From Candidatus Binatia bacterium (GTDB taxonomy: Bacteria > Desulfobacterota > Binatia > UBA9968 > JAJDTQ01), in assembly GCA_022824205.1 (NCBI GenBank), contig JAJEAI010000064.1:1-55803 (forward strand): a stretch of DNA of 55,803 nucleotides. The letters are read 5' to 3'. The position numbers and the translations under genes are program-made. Under the pieces are notes generated by a model. It ran no database searches. It had not been told where the DNA came from and saw only the letters and a list, made by a program, of their open reading frames with translations. Below, in pieces: positions 17,341 to 27,024 of the stretch. How positions within the stretch are numbered: position 1 is the first letter of the stretch; the number at the start of each line of letters is the position of its first letter.

Positions 17341-18578
17341 TGACGGGGACATGGGCATCGGCAATGCTGAGCGCGCGCGATCTCGCCCAGGTGAGCCGGG
17401 GGACACCCGCCGGCGAGTGGTTCCGGCGCTACTGGATGGCGGTGGGGCGCCGCGACGACCTGCGCGACCTTCCCGTACGGGTGCGGATTCTCGGAGAGGA
17501 CCTGGTGCTGTTTCGCGACGGCGAGGGACGGCTGGGGCTGCTGGGGCTCCACTGTCCCCACCGCGGTACCTCGTTGGAGTACGGCGACGTCGGGCCCGCC
17601 GGGTTGCGCTGTCCCTACCACGGCTGGCTCTTCGACGTTGGCGGTGCCTGCCTTGAGCAGCCGGCGGAGCCGCCGGGGAGCGTGTTCCACGAAAAGGTGC
17701 GCCACCTCTCCTACCCGGTGCGGGAGCTGGGCGGGTTGATCTTCGGCTACCTCGGGCCACCGGAGCTGGAGCCTCCGTTGCCGCGATACGCCCCCTTGGC
17801 CGAGTCCGGCGGGCAGCGGCGTATCGAAGCGGCGCGCCACTACGACTACAACTGGTACAACTTCATCGAGAACGGCGCCGACCCCGCACACTTCTCCACC
17901 CTGCACCTCTCCGATCCCGACGACGGCACTTGGCGGAGCTGGTTTTTCAACGCACGGGACGTGCCGCCGTTCGACGCGGTGGAGACGGAGTACGGCATGA
18001 AGGTCGTCTCGCACAAGCCCGCGCCGGAGCCGGGCATGAGCTACGTGGACGAGAAGAGCTACGCGCTTCCCAGCGTGATGCAAATCGGCGACACCGAGTT
18101 CACCCACTTCAAGGAGCCCAGGGAAGCCCTGGCCCGTGGCTCCGGAAACGCGCACTGGATGTTCATCACGCCGGACGACGACGACCACTTCACGCTCTAC
18201 ACGGTGGACCACTACACCGGCCCCGACCCGGACTTCATGACCAGGCTCGCGCCGTCGCGGCGGCCGGTGGCCGCCGTCCAAAAACCCGAGCACGACCGGC
18301 GGCCGCTGTCGCCGTTCCGGGGCAGCGTGCGCCTTGAGGACATCATGACCCAGTCCACTCAAGGCAAGGTCGCCGATCGCGCGGAGCGGCTGGCGGCGTC
18401 CGACAAGGGCATCATCCTGCAACGCCGCATCATCCTGAACGCCATCGAGCAGGTGCGGCGCGGGCTCCGGCCCAAGGGCGTGGCGGCCCCGGAGGACGCT
18501 GGCAGGCTGATGCGCATGGACTCGTTCACCGGCATCCGGCCCTACCCGCCCAAAATCGACGCAGGGGCCGGCGGATAG
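17340..18578 (+). CDS. Rieske non-haem iron ring-hydroxylating oxygenase, alpha subunit
   Basis: 412 residues. Rieske [2Fe-2S] ligands: Cys72-x-His74 (CPHRG) and Cys91-x2-His94 (CPYHGW). The mononuclear iron site is ENGADPAHFSTLH, with His184 and His189. The pattern is closest to single-subunit phthalate/vanillate-type oxygenases that take electrons from a separate reductase. No reductase gene is nearby. The start at 17340 has AAGGAAGG upstream, within an inverted repeat. ATG 17364 (MLSARDL) fits relatives' N-termini equally well and would avoid the hairpin. It is flanked by two epimerase-like genes and followed by a 3-hydroxyanthranilate dioxygenase-like gene, so aromatic breakdown is a reasonable guess. 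Confidence 0.85.
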   Translation: MTGTWASAMLSARDLAQVSRGTPAGEWFRRYWMAVGRRDDLRDLPVRVRILGEDLVLFRDGEGRLGLLGLHCPHRGTSLEYGDVGPAGLRCPYHGWLFDVGGACLEQPAEPPGSVFHEKVRHLSYPVRELGGLIFGYLGPPELEPPLPRYAPLAESGGQRRIEAARHYDYNWYNFIENGADPAHFSTLHLSDPDDGTWRSWFFNARDVPPFDAVETEYGMKVVSHKPAPEPGMSYVDEKSYALPSVMQIGDTEFTHFKEPREALARGSGNAHWMFITPDDDDHFTLYTVDHYTGPDPDFMTRLAPSRRPVAAVQKPEHDRRPLSPFRGSVRLEDIMTQSTQGKVADRAERLAASDKGIILQRRIILNAIEQVRRGLRPKGVAAPEDAGRLMRMDSFTGIRPYPPKIDAGAGG

Positions 18579-18601
18579 CACGAGCGCCGGGAAGGAGTGC
18601 C

Positions 18602-19537
18602 ATGAGAGTCGCCGTCACCGGCAGCGCCGGGAGGCTGGGACGATACGTCACCGGGTCGCTCGCGCGCGATGGCCACACCGTCATACCGCTGGACCTGGCC
18701 CGGGATGACGCCGCCTTGCCGGAGGAAGCCATCCACCCGGAGGCGGCGCCGTCCTCCACTGGACCATCGGATGCGGCTCCCGTGGACCTCACCGACCCGG
18801 AAGCGGTGCAACGAGCGCTCCAAGGCGCGGAGGCGGTGATCCATCTTGCGCGTGAACGCTTCCCCTATACCGAGCAAGGCCTGTACGATCCGGCTACCGG
18901 AACCTGGAAGACTCCGGACGTCGCCGGCGACAGCGGGCGTTTCCAGCGCAACGTCGCCATGACCTACAACGTCCTTGCCGGCGGCGTATCGCTGGGCATT
19001 CGCAAGTTCGTCATCGGCTCCAGCCTGGCCGTGTACGGCCTGTACTATCCGTTGTGCCCCACCCCTCCCGACTACCTCCCCGTGGACGAGGACCACCCAC
19101 GACGCCCCCAGGACCCTTACGGCCTGTCCAAGCTGGCGTCCGAGACGCTGTGCGATGGTTTCGCCCGAGGCAGCGGTGCGCGCATCGCCAGCCTTCGCTT
19201 CGCCGGAATCGCCGACCACCGCGTCTACGAGCGGCTCACGAAACGCCGCGAGGATCCGATGAGCCGTGGCACCGGCAGCTTCTGGAGCTACGTCGACGTG
19301 CGCGACGCGGCCACGGCCTGTCAACTGGCCCTGACCGCCACGTTGGAAGGCCACGAGGCCTTCAACATTTGCGCACCCACGACGTATCTGACCACGCCCA
19401 CCCACGAGTTGCTCGCACGGTATCTGCCGGGTGTGCGCAATATGGCTTTCCCGAAGGATGCGAACTATTGTGGCTATGCGACGGACAAGGCGCGGGAAGC
19501 CCTCGGCTTCGGCACCCGCCACGAACTCGACGGTTGA
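18602..19537 (+). CDS. NAD-dependent epimerase/dehydratase (extended SDR), second paralogue
   Basis: 311 residues. Starts MRVAVTGSAGRLG with the glycine motif directly after the first strand, 23 bases after the Rieske stop, with GGAAGGAG just upstream. Active-site Tyr and Lys are in DPYGLSK, and Ser in IGSSLAVYG. Compared with the gene at 16396 it carries an insertion of about 30 residues after the second strand (AALPEEAIHPEAAPSS). Both share the D(Y)LPxxExHPxRPxDxYGLSK pattern, so they are paralogues flanking the oxygenase. It probably shares an operon with the Rieske gene and the dioxygenase downstream. Confidence 0.82.
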   Translation: MRVAVTGSAGRLGRYVTGSLARDGHTVIPLDLARDDAALPEEAIHPEAAPSSTGPSDAAPVDLTDPEAVQRALQGAEAVIHLARERFPYTEQGLYDPATGTWKTPDVAGDSGRFQRNVAMTYNVLAGGVSLGIRKFVIGSSLAVYGLYYPLCPTPPDYLPVDEDHPRRPQDPYGLSKLASETLCDGFARGSGARIASLRFAGIADHRVYERLTKRREDPMSRGTGSFWSYVDVRDAATACQLALTATLEGHEAFNICAPTTYLTTPTHELLARYLPGVRNMAFPKDANYCGYATDKAREALGFGTRHELDG

Positions 19538-19566
19538 CATCCCTTCCATCGCTGAAAGGAGACCTC

Positions 19567-20109
19567 ATGTTCCCACACCTGACCCGCTTCAATCTCAGGC
19601 AATGGATCGACGAGAACCGCGGCGACTGGGGCCGGCGCCGGGTGATATGGGAAGACTCGGACTTCATCATCTTCGTCACCCGCGGCCCCAACGACCGCAC
19701 GGATTTCCACATCAATCCGGGCGACGAAATGTTCTACCAACTCGAGGGCGAACTCAACCTCCACTACCTCACCCCGGAGCACAAGCCCGAGGTGGCGGTG
19801 CTCCAGGAAGGCGAGATGTTCCTGCTGCCCCGCTTCGTGCCCCATTCGCCGCGGCGCGAAGACGGCTCCTGGACCCTGGTGGTGGAACGGGTGCGCCATC
19901 CCGGCGAGGACGATCGCTTCATCTGGGTGTGCGGCAACTGCACGCATACGCTTTACGAGACCACCGTTCATTTCAACGACCCCGCGGACTCGGTGCAACG
20001 GGCGTACGCGGCAATGGCCGCCGACGAGTCCCTGCGCCGCTGCACCCGCTGCGGCCAAACCGAGACAGCGGTACGGAGCGAAGGCCCGGCGTTCGTGTGG
20101 AAAGGTTAG
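19567..20109 (+). CDS. nbaC: 3-hydroxyanthranilate 3,4-dioxygenase-like cupin
   Basis: 180 residues. Cupin-fold extradiol dioxygenase that opens the ring of 3-hydroxyanthranilate in tryptophan or nitrobenzoate breakdown. The iron ligands are visible as His48 (DFHINPGDE), Glu54 and His93 (VPHSPRR). The rubredoxin-like second iron site of bacterial enzymes is complete: Cys122 and Cys125 (CGNC), Cys159 and Cys162 (CTRC). Start ATG 19567 follows GAAAGGAG. Downstream enzymes of the route (aminocarboxymuconate decarboxylase and others) are not adjacent, so the physiological substrate may differ. It closes the operon with the epimerase and Rieske genes. Confidence 0.85.
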   Translation: MFPHLTRFNLRQWIDENRGDWGRRRVIWEDSDFIIFVTRGPNDRTDFHINPGDEMFYQLEGELNLHYLTPEHKPEVAVLQEGEMFLLPRFVPHSPRREDGSWTLVVERVRHPGEDDRFIWVCGNCTHTLYETTVHFNDPADSVQRAYAAMAADESLRRCTRCGQTETAVRSEGPAFVWKG

Positions 20110-20160
20110 TTTCCGGGAGCGTTGCCGCGGGCGCGGGAACGACCGTTGAGGCGTCTCGTC

Positions 20161-21393
20161 TTACGCCGTGCGGCGTCGGGACGGGCTCTTGATGCGGCGC
20201 GGGGATTGTTTCCTGAACTGGAGGTACCAGTCGAAGATGCGGTCCGCGACGGCGTCCTTGCTCATGAGGGGGAGCGGGGTGGCGGTACCGTCGCGGTCGA
20301 GCAGCGTGACCACGTTGGTGTCCACGTCGAAACCGCTGCCCTCCTGGGTGACGTCGTTGGCCACCAGCAGGTCGAGGTTTTTCGCTTCGAGCTTGCCGCG
20401 GGCGTTGTCCAGCAGGGATTCGGTCTCGGCGGCAAAGCCCACCACCACCTGGTGACGCTTGCGCGCGCCCAACTCGGCCACGATGTCGGGGTTGGGGACG
20501 AACTCCACGTTCAGGGAACCGTCTCCGCGCTTCATCTTCCGGGCCGACGTCGCGCGCGGCCTATAGTCGGCCACCGCGGCCGCCATGAAGACCGCGGTGA
20601 CGGATTCGAACTCCGCCAACACGGCCTCACGCATCTCTTCGGCCGTGACCACGGGCACGCTCTTTACGCCGGTGGGCGGGGCCAGCGCCGTGGGGCCGCT
20701 GACCAGCGTTACCTGGGCACCGCGCCGCGCGGCGGCGCGCGCCAGGGCGTACCCCATCTTCCCGGACGAGCGGTTGGAGAGGTAACGCACCGGGTCCAGC
20801 GGCTCCCGGCTGGGGCCGGCGGTGACCACGATGCGCTCGCCCGCCAGATCCTTCGGCCGGAGCAGCGCGCGGATCTCCTCGACGATGGCCGGAGGCTCCG
20901 GGAGCCGGCCCTTGCCCTCGTAGCCGCACGCCAGGGACCCGGAGGCCGTCTCCATGACGTGGTAGCCGGCACCGCGCAGTCTTGCCAGATTGGCCTGCAC
21001 CATGGGGTGCGCCAGCATGTGCACGTTCATGGACGGCACCACCAGTACGGGCGCTTGGGTGGCGAGGACCACTGTGGTGAGCAGGTCATCGGCGATACCG
21101 GTGGCGAGCTTGCCGATGATGTTGGCAGTGGCGGGCGCGATCACCAACAGGTCGGCGTTATCGGCCAGGTTGATGTGCCCGATCTCGGACTCCTGGGTCA
21201 GGCTGAAGAGGTCGGTAGCCACGGGGACGCCCGAGAGGGTCTGGAAGCTCAGCGGGGTCACGAACTCGGTGGCCCCCCGTGTCATCACCACCCGGACCGA
21301 GCCCGAATCCGGGACCAGAAGCCGCACCAGTTCAAGCGCCTTGTAGCAGGCGATCCCTCCTGTCACGCCCAGGACGATGTTCGGCTTTTCCAC
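20161..21393 (-). CDS. coaBC: Bifunctional phosphopantothenoylcysteine decarboxylase / phosphopantothenate-cysteine ligase
   Basis: 410 residues, the usual length. Makes 4'-phosphopantetheine for coenzyme A. The N-terminal CoaC flavoprotein half has [10 protein letters not shown], the catalytic His in [14 protein letters not shown] and the [10 protein letters not shown] lid. The C-terminal CoaB half starts around residue 185 with [19 protein letters not shown], followed by [19 protein letters not shown] and the CTP-site Lys-rich ARKMKRG. It is convergent with the dioxygenase and divergent from mlaA. It is a housekeeping gene, with no sign of damage. Confidence 0.95.
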   Translation of the reverse strand: MEKPNIVLGVTGGIACYKALELVRLLVPDSGSVRVVMTRGATEFVTPLSFQTLSGVPVATDLFSLTQESEIGHINLADNADLLVIAPATANIIGKLATGIADDLLTTVVLATQAPVLVVPSMNVHMLAHPMVQANLARLRGAGYHVMETASGSLACGYEGKGRLPEPPAIVEEIRALLRPKDLAGERIVVTAGPSREPLDPVRYLSNRSSGKMGYALARAAARRGAQVTLVSGPTALAPPTGVKSVPVVTAEEMREAVLAEFESVTAVFMAAAVADYRPRATSARKMKRGDGSLNVEFVPNPDIVAELGARKRHQVVVGFAAETESLLDNARGKLEAKNLDLLVANDVTQEGSGFDVDTNVVTLLDRDGTATPLPLMSKDAVADRIFDWYLQFRKQSPRRIKSPSRRRTA

Positions 21394-21565
21394 GATCTTT
21401 CCCCGGCGCGTTGTTCCGCGCTACCCGGAAAGCAAAGGTATCCCATCGATGGGCTGTTTTCAAACCGCGCGGAGCGCCCTTGGTCCGTGCTCCGGCAGAA
21501 ACTCCAACTTGCTTTCAAGGACTGCGATGGTATTCTTTCAGGACTTCCATCGGTTCACCACACTC

Positions 21566-22312
21566 ATGAAAATTCTACGTCTGCCGCTTCTGCTCGTGCT
21601 GCTCCACCTGAGTCTGGTTCAACCAGCGGCTTCCCAGGAGGCCGCCGGCTCCGCGCCGGACGGCGCGCCCGCCGTCAAGGAGTTGAGCACGCGCGACCAG
21701 CACTACGATCGGCTCGAATGGTTCAACGAAAAGATGTTCGCGTTCAACAGCGGTTTCGACCACTTCGTGCTGAAGCCCATTGCCCTGACCTATGCCGGCA
21801 TCCTTCCCACGCCCGCGCAGGAGGGCGTCCGCAGGGCCGTCAACAACCTCGACGTCGTCCGGAAGGTGGTCAACAATACCCTCCAGGGCAGACCCGTCAG
21901 CGCCAGCCGGGAGCTTGCCCGGTTCATCATCAACAGCACCGTGGGCATCGCGGGCATCTTCGACATGGCCACGAAGTGGGGGCTGGAGGCCAGCGACCAG
22001 GACATGGGAATCACGCTGGGCGTCTACGGGATCAGCCATGGCGCCTACCTCGTGTTGCCGCTGCTGCCCCCGACGACGTTCCGGGACGGCGTGGGCATGG
22101 CCGCGGACTCGTTGATGAATCCCCTTGGGTACTTCGCCCCCTACTATGTGCCCCTGTCCATCCGCGGCGTCGACATCGTGAACAACCGCGCCCTCAACAA
22201 CGAGATGTTCGAGGAGCTGGAACGCAGCATCGACCCCTACAGCTCGGCACGGAACGCATACCTGCAAATCCGGGAGCGCAAGCTCCAGGGAACAAGCGAA
22301 GCGGGGTACTAG
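21566..22312 (+). CDS. mlaA: MlaA/VacJ-family outer-membrane lipid-asymmetry protein
   Basis: 248 residues. MlaA removes mislocalised phospholipids from the outer leaflet of the outer membrane in Gram-negative cells. Signal peptide [18 protein letters not shown] ends in PAASQ. No lipobox cysteine is present, so unlike E. coli MlaA this copy is not an obvious lipoprotein. Family core: [15 protein letters not shown], then [34 protein letters not shown] and NPLGYF. An ATG at 21527 would add 13 residues. No Mla transporter genes (mlaFEDCB) are adjacent. Confidence 0.88.
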   Translation: MKILRLPLLLVLLHLSLVQPAASQEAAGSAPDGAPAVKELSTRDQHYDRLEWFNEKMFAFNSGFDHFVLKPIALTYAGILPTPAQEGVRRAVNNLDVVRKVVNNTLQGRPVSASRELARFIINSTVGIAGIFDMATKWGLEASDQDMGITLGVYGISHGAYLVLPLLPPTTFRDGVGMAADSLMNPLGYFAPYYVPLSIRGVDIVNNRALNNEMFEELERSIDPYSSARNAYLQIRERKLQGTSEAGY

Positions 22313-22374
22313 CTGCTCTAGCGTCCCGCGGTCACGGCGCGCCACCATATTGGCGAAACCCTTGCGATGAAGCC

Positions 22375-23487
22375 ATGAGGAAGCCATCCCTTCTTTCGGG
22401 GCGGAAAATCGACCCCAAGCCCATCGACGCCGACTCGAGCATCGTCGATCTCATCGACGACAACTTCGTCTCCTACAACAGCGGGCGTTTGCGGGAGGCC
22501 TGCCAGCTCTTCACCGAGAAGATCCTCGCGGACGACGTGACCGTGGGGCTCAGCATCACCGGGGCGCTGACGCCGGCGGGGCTCGGCATGACCGCCTTCA
22601 TTCCGCTCATCGAGCACGGTTTCGTCGACTGGATCGTCAGCACCGGCGCGAACCTCTATCACGACACCCACTTCGCCATCGGCCTGTCCATGCACCGGGG
22701 CACCTTCGACGCCGACGACGTGGACCTGCGGGAACAGGGCGTGGTGCGCATCTACGACATCTTCTTCGATTACGACGTGCTCATCTCCACCGACGACTTC
22801 TTCCGGGAGATACTCAAGGCGCCGGAGTTCCAGAAGGAGATGGGGACCGCGGAGATGCACTACCGCGTGGGCCGGTATCTGGACGAGCGGGAGAAGATCC
22901 TGGGACTGGAGCGGCGCTCGCTCCTGGCCGCCGCCTACCGGAGCGGCGTGCCCGTGTACACTTCCTCGCCCGGGGACAGCTCCATCGGCATGAACGTCGC
23001 CGCCCTGGCGCTCAAGGGCAACGGCCTGCGCTTCGACGTGTCGCGCGACGTCAACGAGTCCGCCGCCCTGGTGCTCGAGGCCAAGCGGCGTGGCGGGCGC
23101 AGCGCCGCGGTGATCCTCGGCGGCGGCTCGCCCAAGAACTTCCTGCTCCAGACCGAGCCGCACATCCAGGAAGTACTCGGGCTGGAGGAAAAAGGCTTCG
23201 ACTACTTCATCCAGATCACCGACGCGCGCGTGGACACCGGCGGCCTTTCCGGGGCGACGCCGGCGGAAGCGGTGAGCTGGGGCAAGGTGGACCCGGACCA
23301 ACTGCCCGACTCCGTGGTCTGCTACGTCGACAGCACCATCGCGTTGCCCCTGATGACCGCCTACGCCATTCACAAGCACGCGCCGCGCAAGCTGAAACGC
23401 CTCTACGACACCCGTGAGGAAGCACTGGAGCACATCGCCGCCGAGATCCGCGCGAACTTCGGCAACGTGCCGCTGGCGCAACGCTGA
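22375..23487 (+). CDS. Deoxyhypusine synthase-like protein (possible homospermidine synthase)
   Basis: 370 residues. Deoxyhypusine synthase moves an aminobutyl group from spermidine to a lysine of eIF5A in eukaryotes and archaea; bacterial homologues are thought to act on other acceptors such as putrescine. The active-site motif EAVSWGKVD is intact, with Lys304 matching the catalytic lysine of the human enzyme. NAD-site features are [19 protein letters not shown] and [10 protein letters not shown]. The start at 22375 gives a family-like N-terminus. It lies 62 bases after mlaA on the same strand and 53 before moeA. No other polyamine genes are nearby. Confidence 0.88.
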   Translation: MRKPSLLSGRKIDPKPIDADSSIVDLIDDNFVSYNSGRLREACQLFTEKILADDVTVGLSITGALTPAGLGMTAFIPLIEHGFVDWIVSTGANLYHDTHFAIGLSMHRGTFDADDVDLREQGVVRIYDIFFDYDVLISTDDFFREILKAPEFQKEMGTAEMHYRVGRYLDEREKILGLERRSLLAAAYRSGVPVYTSSPGDSSIGMNVAALALKGNGLRFDVSRDVNESAALVLEAKRRGGRSAAVILGGGSPKNFLLQTEPHIQEVLGLEEKGFDYFIQITDARVDTGGLSGATPAEAVSWGKVDPDQLPDSVVCYVDSTIALPLMTAYAIHKHAPRKLKRLYDTREEALEHIAAEIRANFGNVPLAQR

Positions 23488-23540
23488 CCCGCGCCGCCCC
23501 GGCCTCCCGAACGGCGCTTCGACTTCGCGACGCCTCGCAT

Positions 23541-24794
23541 ATGACCACGACGAATGCTCCCAAGACCTTTTTCCGGGTGGTGACGCCGGCGCAGGCGCTG
23601 CAGGTCCTGTGTCAAGTGGCACCCGTGGATGCCGAAACCGTCTCCACCACCGCGGCGCGGGGACGCGTGCTGGCCGAAGACCTCTACTCGCGGGTCGACC
23701 TCCCCCACTTCAACCGGGCCGGCATGGACGGCTACGCGGTCATCGCGCGGGACACCTTCGGCGCCAGTCCCGCCCTGCCCGCTTACCTCACGCTCGCGGG
23801 CACGGTGGAGATGGGACAGGAGGCTACGCGCCGCCTGGGCGCGCGCGAGGCCGCGCGCATCTCCACCGGCGGCATGCTTCCACCCGGCAGCAACGCGGTG
23901 GTCATGGTGGAGCACACCGAGGAGACGGGCGATGGCGTGGTCGAGATCTACCGGGCCGCCTCACCCTGGCTCCACGTCATCCAGGTAGGCGACGACATCC
24001 GCAAGGGCGATCCCGTGTTCGCGCGGGGCCGGCGGTTGCGCGCCCATGACCTCGGTGCGCTCACGGGCATCGGGGTGGCCTCCGTACCGGTGTATCGCAA
24101 ACCGCGGGTGGCTCTCGTCTCCACCGGGGACGAGATCGTCGGGGTGGACCGGGAGCCCCGCCCCGGACAGGTGCGGAACATCAACCAGCATTCGCTGGCG
24201 GGCCTCATCGCCGAGTGCGGGGCCGCGCTGCACGATTTGGGCGTGGTGCCCGACGAACCGGAGGCCTTGCGCGCCGCCCTGGCGGAAGGCCTCGACTGGG
24301 GCGACCTGTTGCTGCTTTCAGGCGGCAGCTCCATGGGCACGCGGGACATGGCGGTGGAGGTGATCCGGTCGCTGCCCGATTGCCGCATCTTCTTTCACGG
24401 CATCTCCGTGAGTCCCGGGAAGCCCACCATCTATGCCCGGGCCGCGGGGAAGCCCGTGCTGGGACTCCCCGGGTACCCGGTGTCCGCCCTGGTGATATTC
24501 GACCTGTTCGCGGCCCCGCTGGTCCGCGCGTTGTCCGGCGAGAGTACGCCCGCCTCGCACACCAGGCGCGACACCGTCCGGGCCGTGATGGACACCAACG
24601 TATCGTCGCAGACCGGCCGCGAGGACTACGTACGCGTGACCCTCGAAGAACGCGGCGAGACAGTCTACGCCACGCCGCTCCCGAGCAAGTCCGGTGCCAT
24701 CTTCACCCTGGTCAAGGCCGACGGCATGGTGCGCATCGACCTCAACCGCGAGGGACTGGAGCAAGGCGAGGAGGTGGAGGTGCTGCTTTTCTGA
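23541..24794 (+). CDS. moeA: Molybdopterin molybdenumtransferase MoeA
   Basis: 417 residues. Inserts molybdate into adenylated molybdopterin to make the molybdenum cofactor. Typical segments: GRVLAEDLYSRVDLPHFNRAGMDGYAV near residue 45, STGDEIVG near 195, LLLSGGSSMGTRDM near 255, and PGKPTIYARAAGKPVLGLPGYPVSA near 295. The C-terminal domain IV follows. A second moeA-like gene lies 180 bases downstream, separated by a palindromic repeat. Molybdenum enzymes themselves are not encoded in this window. Confidence 0.93.
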   Translation: MTTTNAPKTFFRVVTPAQALQVLCQVAPVDAETVSTTAARGRVLAEDLYSRVDLPHFNRAGMDGYAVIARDTFGASPALPAYLTLAGTVEMGQEATRRLGAREAARISTGGMLPPGSNAVVMVEHTEETGDGVVEIYRAASPWLHVIQVGDDIRKGDPVFARGRRLRAHDLGALTGIGVASVPVYRKPRVALVSTGDEIVGVDREPRPGQVRNINQHSLAGLIAECGAALHDLGVVPDEPEALRAALAEGLDWGDLLLLSGGSSMGTRDMAVEVIRSLPDCRIFFHGISVSPGKPTIYARAAGKPVLGLPGYPVSALVIFDLFAAPLVRALSGESTPASHTRRDTVRAVMDTNVSSQTGREDYVRVTLEERGETVYATPLPSKSGAIFTLVKADGMVRIDLNREGLEQGEEVEVLLF

Positions 24795-24850
24795 TGCCGT
24801 CCGGTGCAAAGTCTCCGATGGAGTGATATTCCATCAGCAGATCGACGCAA

Positions 24851-24960
24851 CGTCATTCCCGCCCTACCCCGCCTGGATTCCCGCTTCCGCGGGAATGACG
24901 GAGCCGAGGAGTCTCTGCCTCGTGAGTTCAACCAGCCGGTTCCGCGGGAATGACGATACG
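24851..24960. repeat. REP/BIME-type palindromic repeat
   Basis: CGTCATTCCCGCC, GCCTGGATTCCCGCTTCCGCGGGAATGACGGA and a third arm TTCCGCGGGAATGACGATACGGG. Includes the CTGCCTCGTGAGTTCA tail also seen, slightly altered, after the copies at 42.6 and 46.7 kb. Fills the gap between the two moeA genes. Confidence 0.7.
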
Positions 24961-24974
24961 GGGAGTCCGCAACG

Positions 24975-26909
24975 ATGGCGCGCAAACGGTACCTCAATAA
25001 GACCCCGCTGGAAGAGGCGCGCACCCTTTTCCTGAGCCGCTTCGACGAAACCGGCCTGGAGGACGAGTCGGTGGCGGTGACGGACGCGCTCCACCGGGTC
25101 ACCGCCGAGCCGGTGTTCGCGAAGATCTCGTCGCCGCACTACCACGGCTCGGCCATGGACGGCATCTGCGTGCGCGCGGAAGACACCTTCGGGGCGACGG
25201 AGTTCGCGCCGCGTGAATTGCGGCTGCTCGCGCACGAGGCGGAACCACGGGGCCGGTTCGCCTACCTGGACACGGGCCAGCCGCTGCCGTCCTGGGCCGA
25301 CGCGGTGATCATGATCGAGAACGTGCGCGAGATGGACGGCGCCACCGTGTCCATCGATCAGGCGGCGACGCCGTGGCAGAACGTGCGCCTGGTGGGAGAG
25401 GACGTCGTGGCCACCGAGCTGCTGCTGCCGCGCAGCCACCGGCTGCGGCCCTACGATCTCGGTGCCGTCCTGGCGGCGGGGCACACCACGGTGCGGGTCA
25501 AGGCCCGGCCCCGGGTAGCCATCATCCCCACGGGCGACGAGATCACGCAACCGGGGAACGCGGCCCGGCCGGGCGAGATCATCGACTTCAACTCCACGGT
25601 GCTGGGGGCCATGGTGAGCGAGTCCGGCGGCGCGCCGGTGGTCCTTCCCGCGGTCGCGGACGATCCCGCGCTGCTGAAGCAGGCCCTGGACGAAGCGCTG
25701 AAGGACCATCACTTGGTGGCGCTCATCGCCGGCTCCTCCGCCGGCGCGCACGACTTCACCGCGGAGGTCATCGACGACGCGGGCGAGCTGCTGGTGCACG
25801 GCATCGAAGTCATGCCCGGCAAACCCGCCGCGCTGGGGGTCGCCGCGGGCAAGCCCGTCATCGGCATTCCCGGCTACCCGGTGTCGGCCATCGTCATCGC
25901 CCGCGAGATCCTCCAGCCCGCGCTCGAACGGCTGCTGGCCGCGGCAGCCTCATCCCCTCCCAAGGTACGCGCTTTGGCGCCGCGCAAGATCCCCTCGCGG
26001 CTGGGCCTGGAGGAGTTCGTCCGCGTGACCCTGGGCCGGGTGGAGGAACGCCTCGTGGCCGTGCCGCTGGCGCGCGGGGCCGGGGTCATCAGCACCATGG
26101 TGCGCGCCGACGGTTTCTTGCGGGTACCGGGGATGGTGGAAGGGATCAACGCCGGCGAGGAAGTGGACGTCGAGTTGCTGCGGTCGCCGGACGAGGTGGA
26201 ACACACCATCCTGTGCACCGGCAGCCACGACCTGTCCATCAGCGTGCTGGAGGACCAGCTCAAGCGCCGCGACCCGCGCTTGAAGATCGCCGACGCCAAC
26301 GTCGGCAGCCTGGGCGGCCTGCACGCCATCCGCCGCGGCGAAACCCACATGGCCGGCACCCACCTGCTGGACCCCGATACCGGTGCCTACAACGTCCCGG
26401 ACATCCAGCGGCTGTTGCCCAAGGTTCCCGTCGTGCTCGTGCATGGCGTCAAGCGCCGGCAAGGACTGCTCGTGCCGCGCGGCAACCCCAAGGGACTGTC
26501 CGGCATCGCCGACCTGGGGCGACGGGACCTGGGCTTCGTCAACCGCCAGCCCGGCTCGGGTACCCGCGTGTTGCTGGACTTCGAGCTCGCGCGTCTCGGC
26601 GTGGACCCGGCGACGGTCCGCGGCTACGAACACGAGGAGTTCACCCACATGGCTGTGGCGGTGGCCGTGGCCAGCGGCCTCGCGGACACCGGCCTGGGAA
26701 TCCTCTCCGCCGCGGAAGCCCTGGGGCTGGACTTCATTCCGGTGGGCGACGAGCAGTACGACCTGCTGCTGCTGCGGTCGTTCCACGAATCGCCGGCGGG
26801 CGCCACGCTGCTGGAGGTGCTCAGGTCCGAGGAGTTCAAGAACGCGATGGAGTCGCTCGGCGGTTACGACTGCGCCGCCACCGGCGAGGTGCTCTACCAG
26901 CAGCGGTAG
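24975..26909 (+). CDS. MoeA-like molybdotransferase fused to a PBP-like (COG1910) domain
   Basis: 644 residues. Residues 1 to about 410 are a complete MoeA: HYHGSAMDGICV, PTGDEITQPG, AGSSAGAHDF and PGKPAALGVAAGKPVIGIPGYPVSA. From about 415 a periplasmic-binding-protein-like domain follows, with CTGSHDLSISVLEDQL, GSLGGLHAIRRGETHMAGTHLLDP and NRQPGSGTRVLLDFEL. In this family the added domain is thought to sense molybdate or tungstate or a related ligand, but no export signal is present, so it acts in the cytoplasm. A start at 24975 follows a weak GGGGAG. It may handle tungsten or a specific molybdenum enzyme, unlike the adjacent single-domain moeA. Confidence 0.88.
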   Translation: MARKRYLNKTPLEEARTLFLSRFDETGLEDESVAVTDALHRVTAEPVFAKISSPHYHGSAMDGICVRAEDTFGATEFAPRELRLLAHEAEPRGRFAYLDTGQPLPSWADAVIMIENVREMDGATVSIDQAATPWQNVRLVGEDVVATELLLPRSHRLRPYDLGAVLAAGHTTVRVKARPRVAIIPTGDEITQPGNAARPGEIIDFNSTVLGAMVSESGGAPVVLPAVADDPALLKQALDEALKDHHLVALIAGSSAGAHDFTAEVIDDAGELLVHGIEVMPGKPAALGVAAGKPVIGIPGYPVSAIVIAREILQPALERLLAAAASSPPKVRALAPRKIPSRLGLEEFVRVTLGRVEERLVAVPLARGAGVISTMVRADGFLRVPGMVEGINAGEEVDVELLRSPDEVEHTILCTGSHDLSISVLEDQLKRRDPRLKIADANVGSLGGLHAIRRGETHMAGTHLLDPDTGAYNVPDIQRLLPKVPVVLVHGVKRRQGLLVPRGNPKGLSGIADLGRRDLGFVNRQPGSGTRVLLDFELARLGVDPATVRGYEHEEFTHMAVAVAVASGLADTGLGILSAAEALGLDFIPVGDEQYDLLLLRSFHESPAGATLLEVLRSEEFKNAMESLGGYDCAATGEVLYQQR

Positions 26910-27024
26910 AGGCTCCGCGACGCGCGCCCGCGGCTACTGCCCGACAGCATCGCGGGGCCGGGAATCGGCGCGGGGCTGGGCCGGAGAGGACGTCGCGAGG
27001 CTTCGGCAAAGTTGCGGATGGGAG

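Noticed and set aside
20122..22374. Plus-strand upstream part of a 1121-codon ORF antisense to coaBC
   Set aside because: The deoxyhypusine synthase frame happens to be open upstream. Residues before 22375 are low-complexity antisense of coaBC and a shifted frame of mlaA, with no family match.
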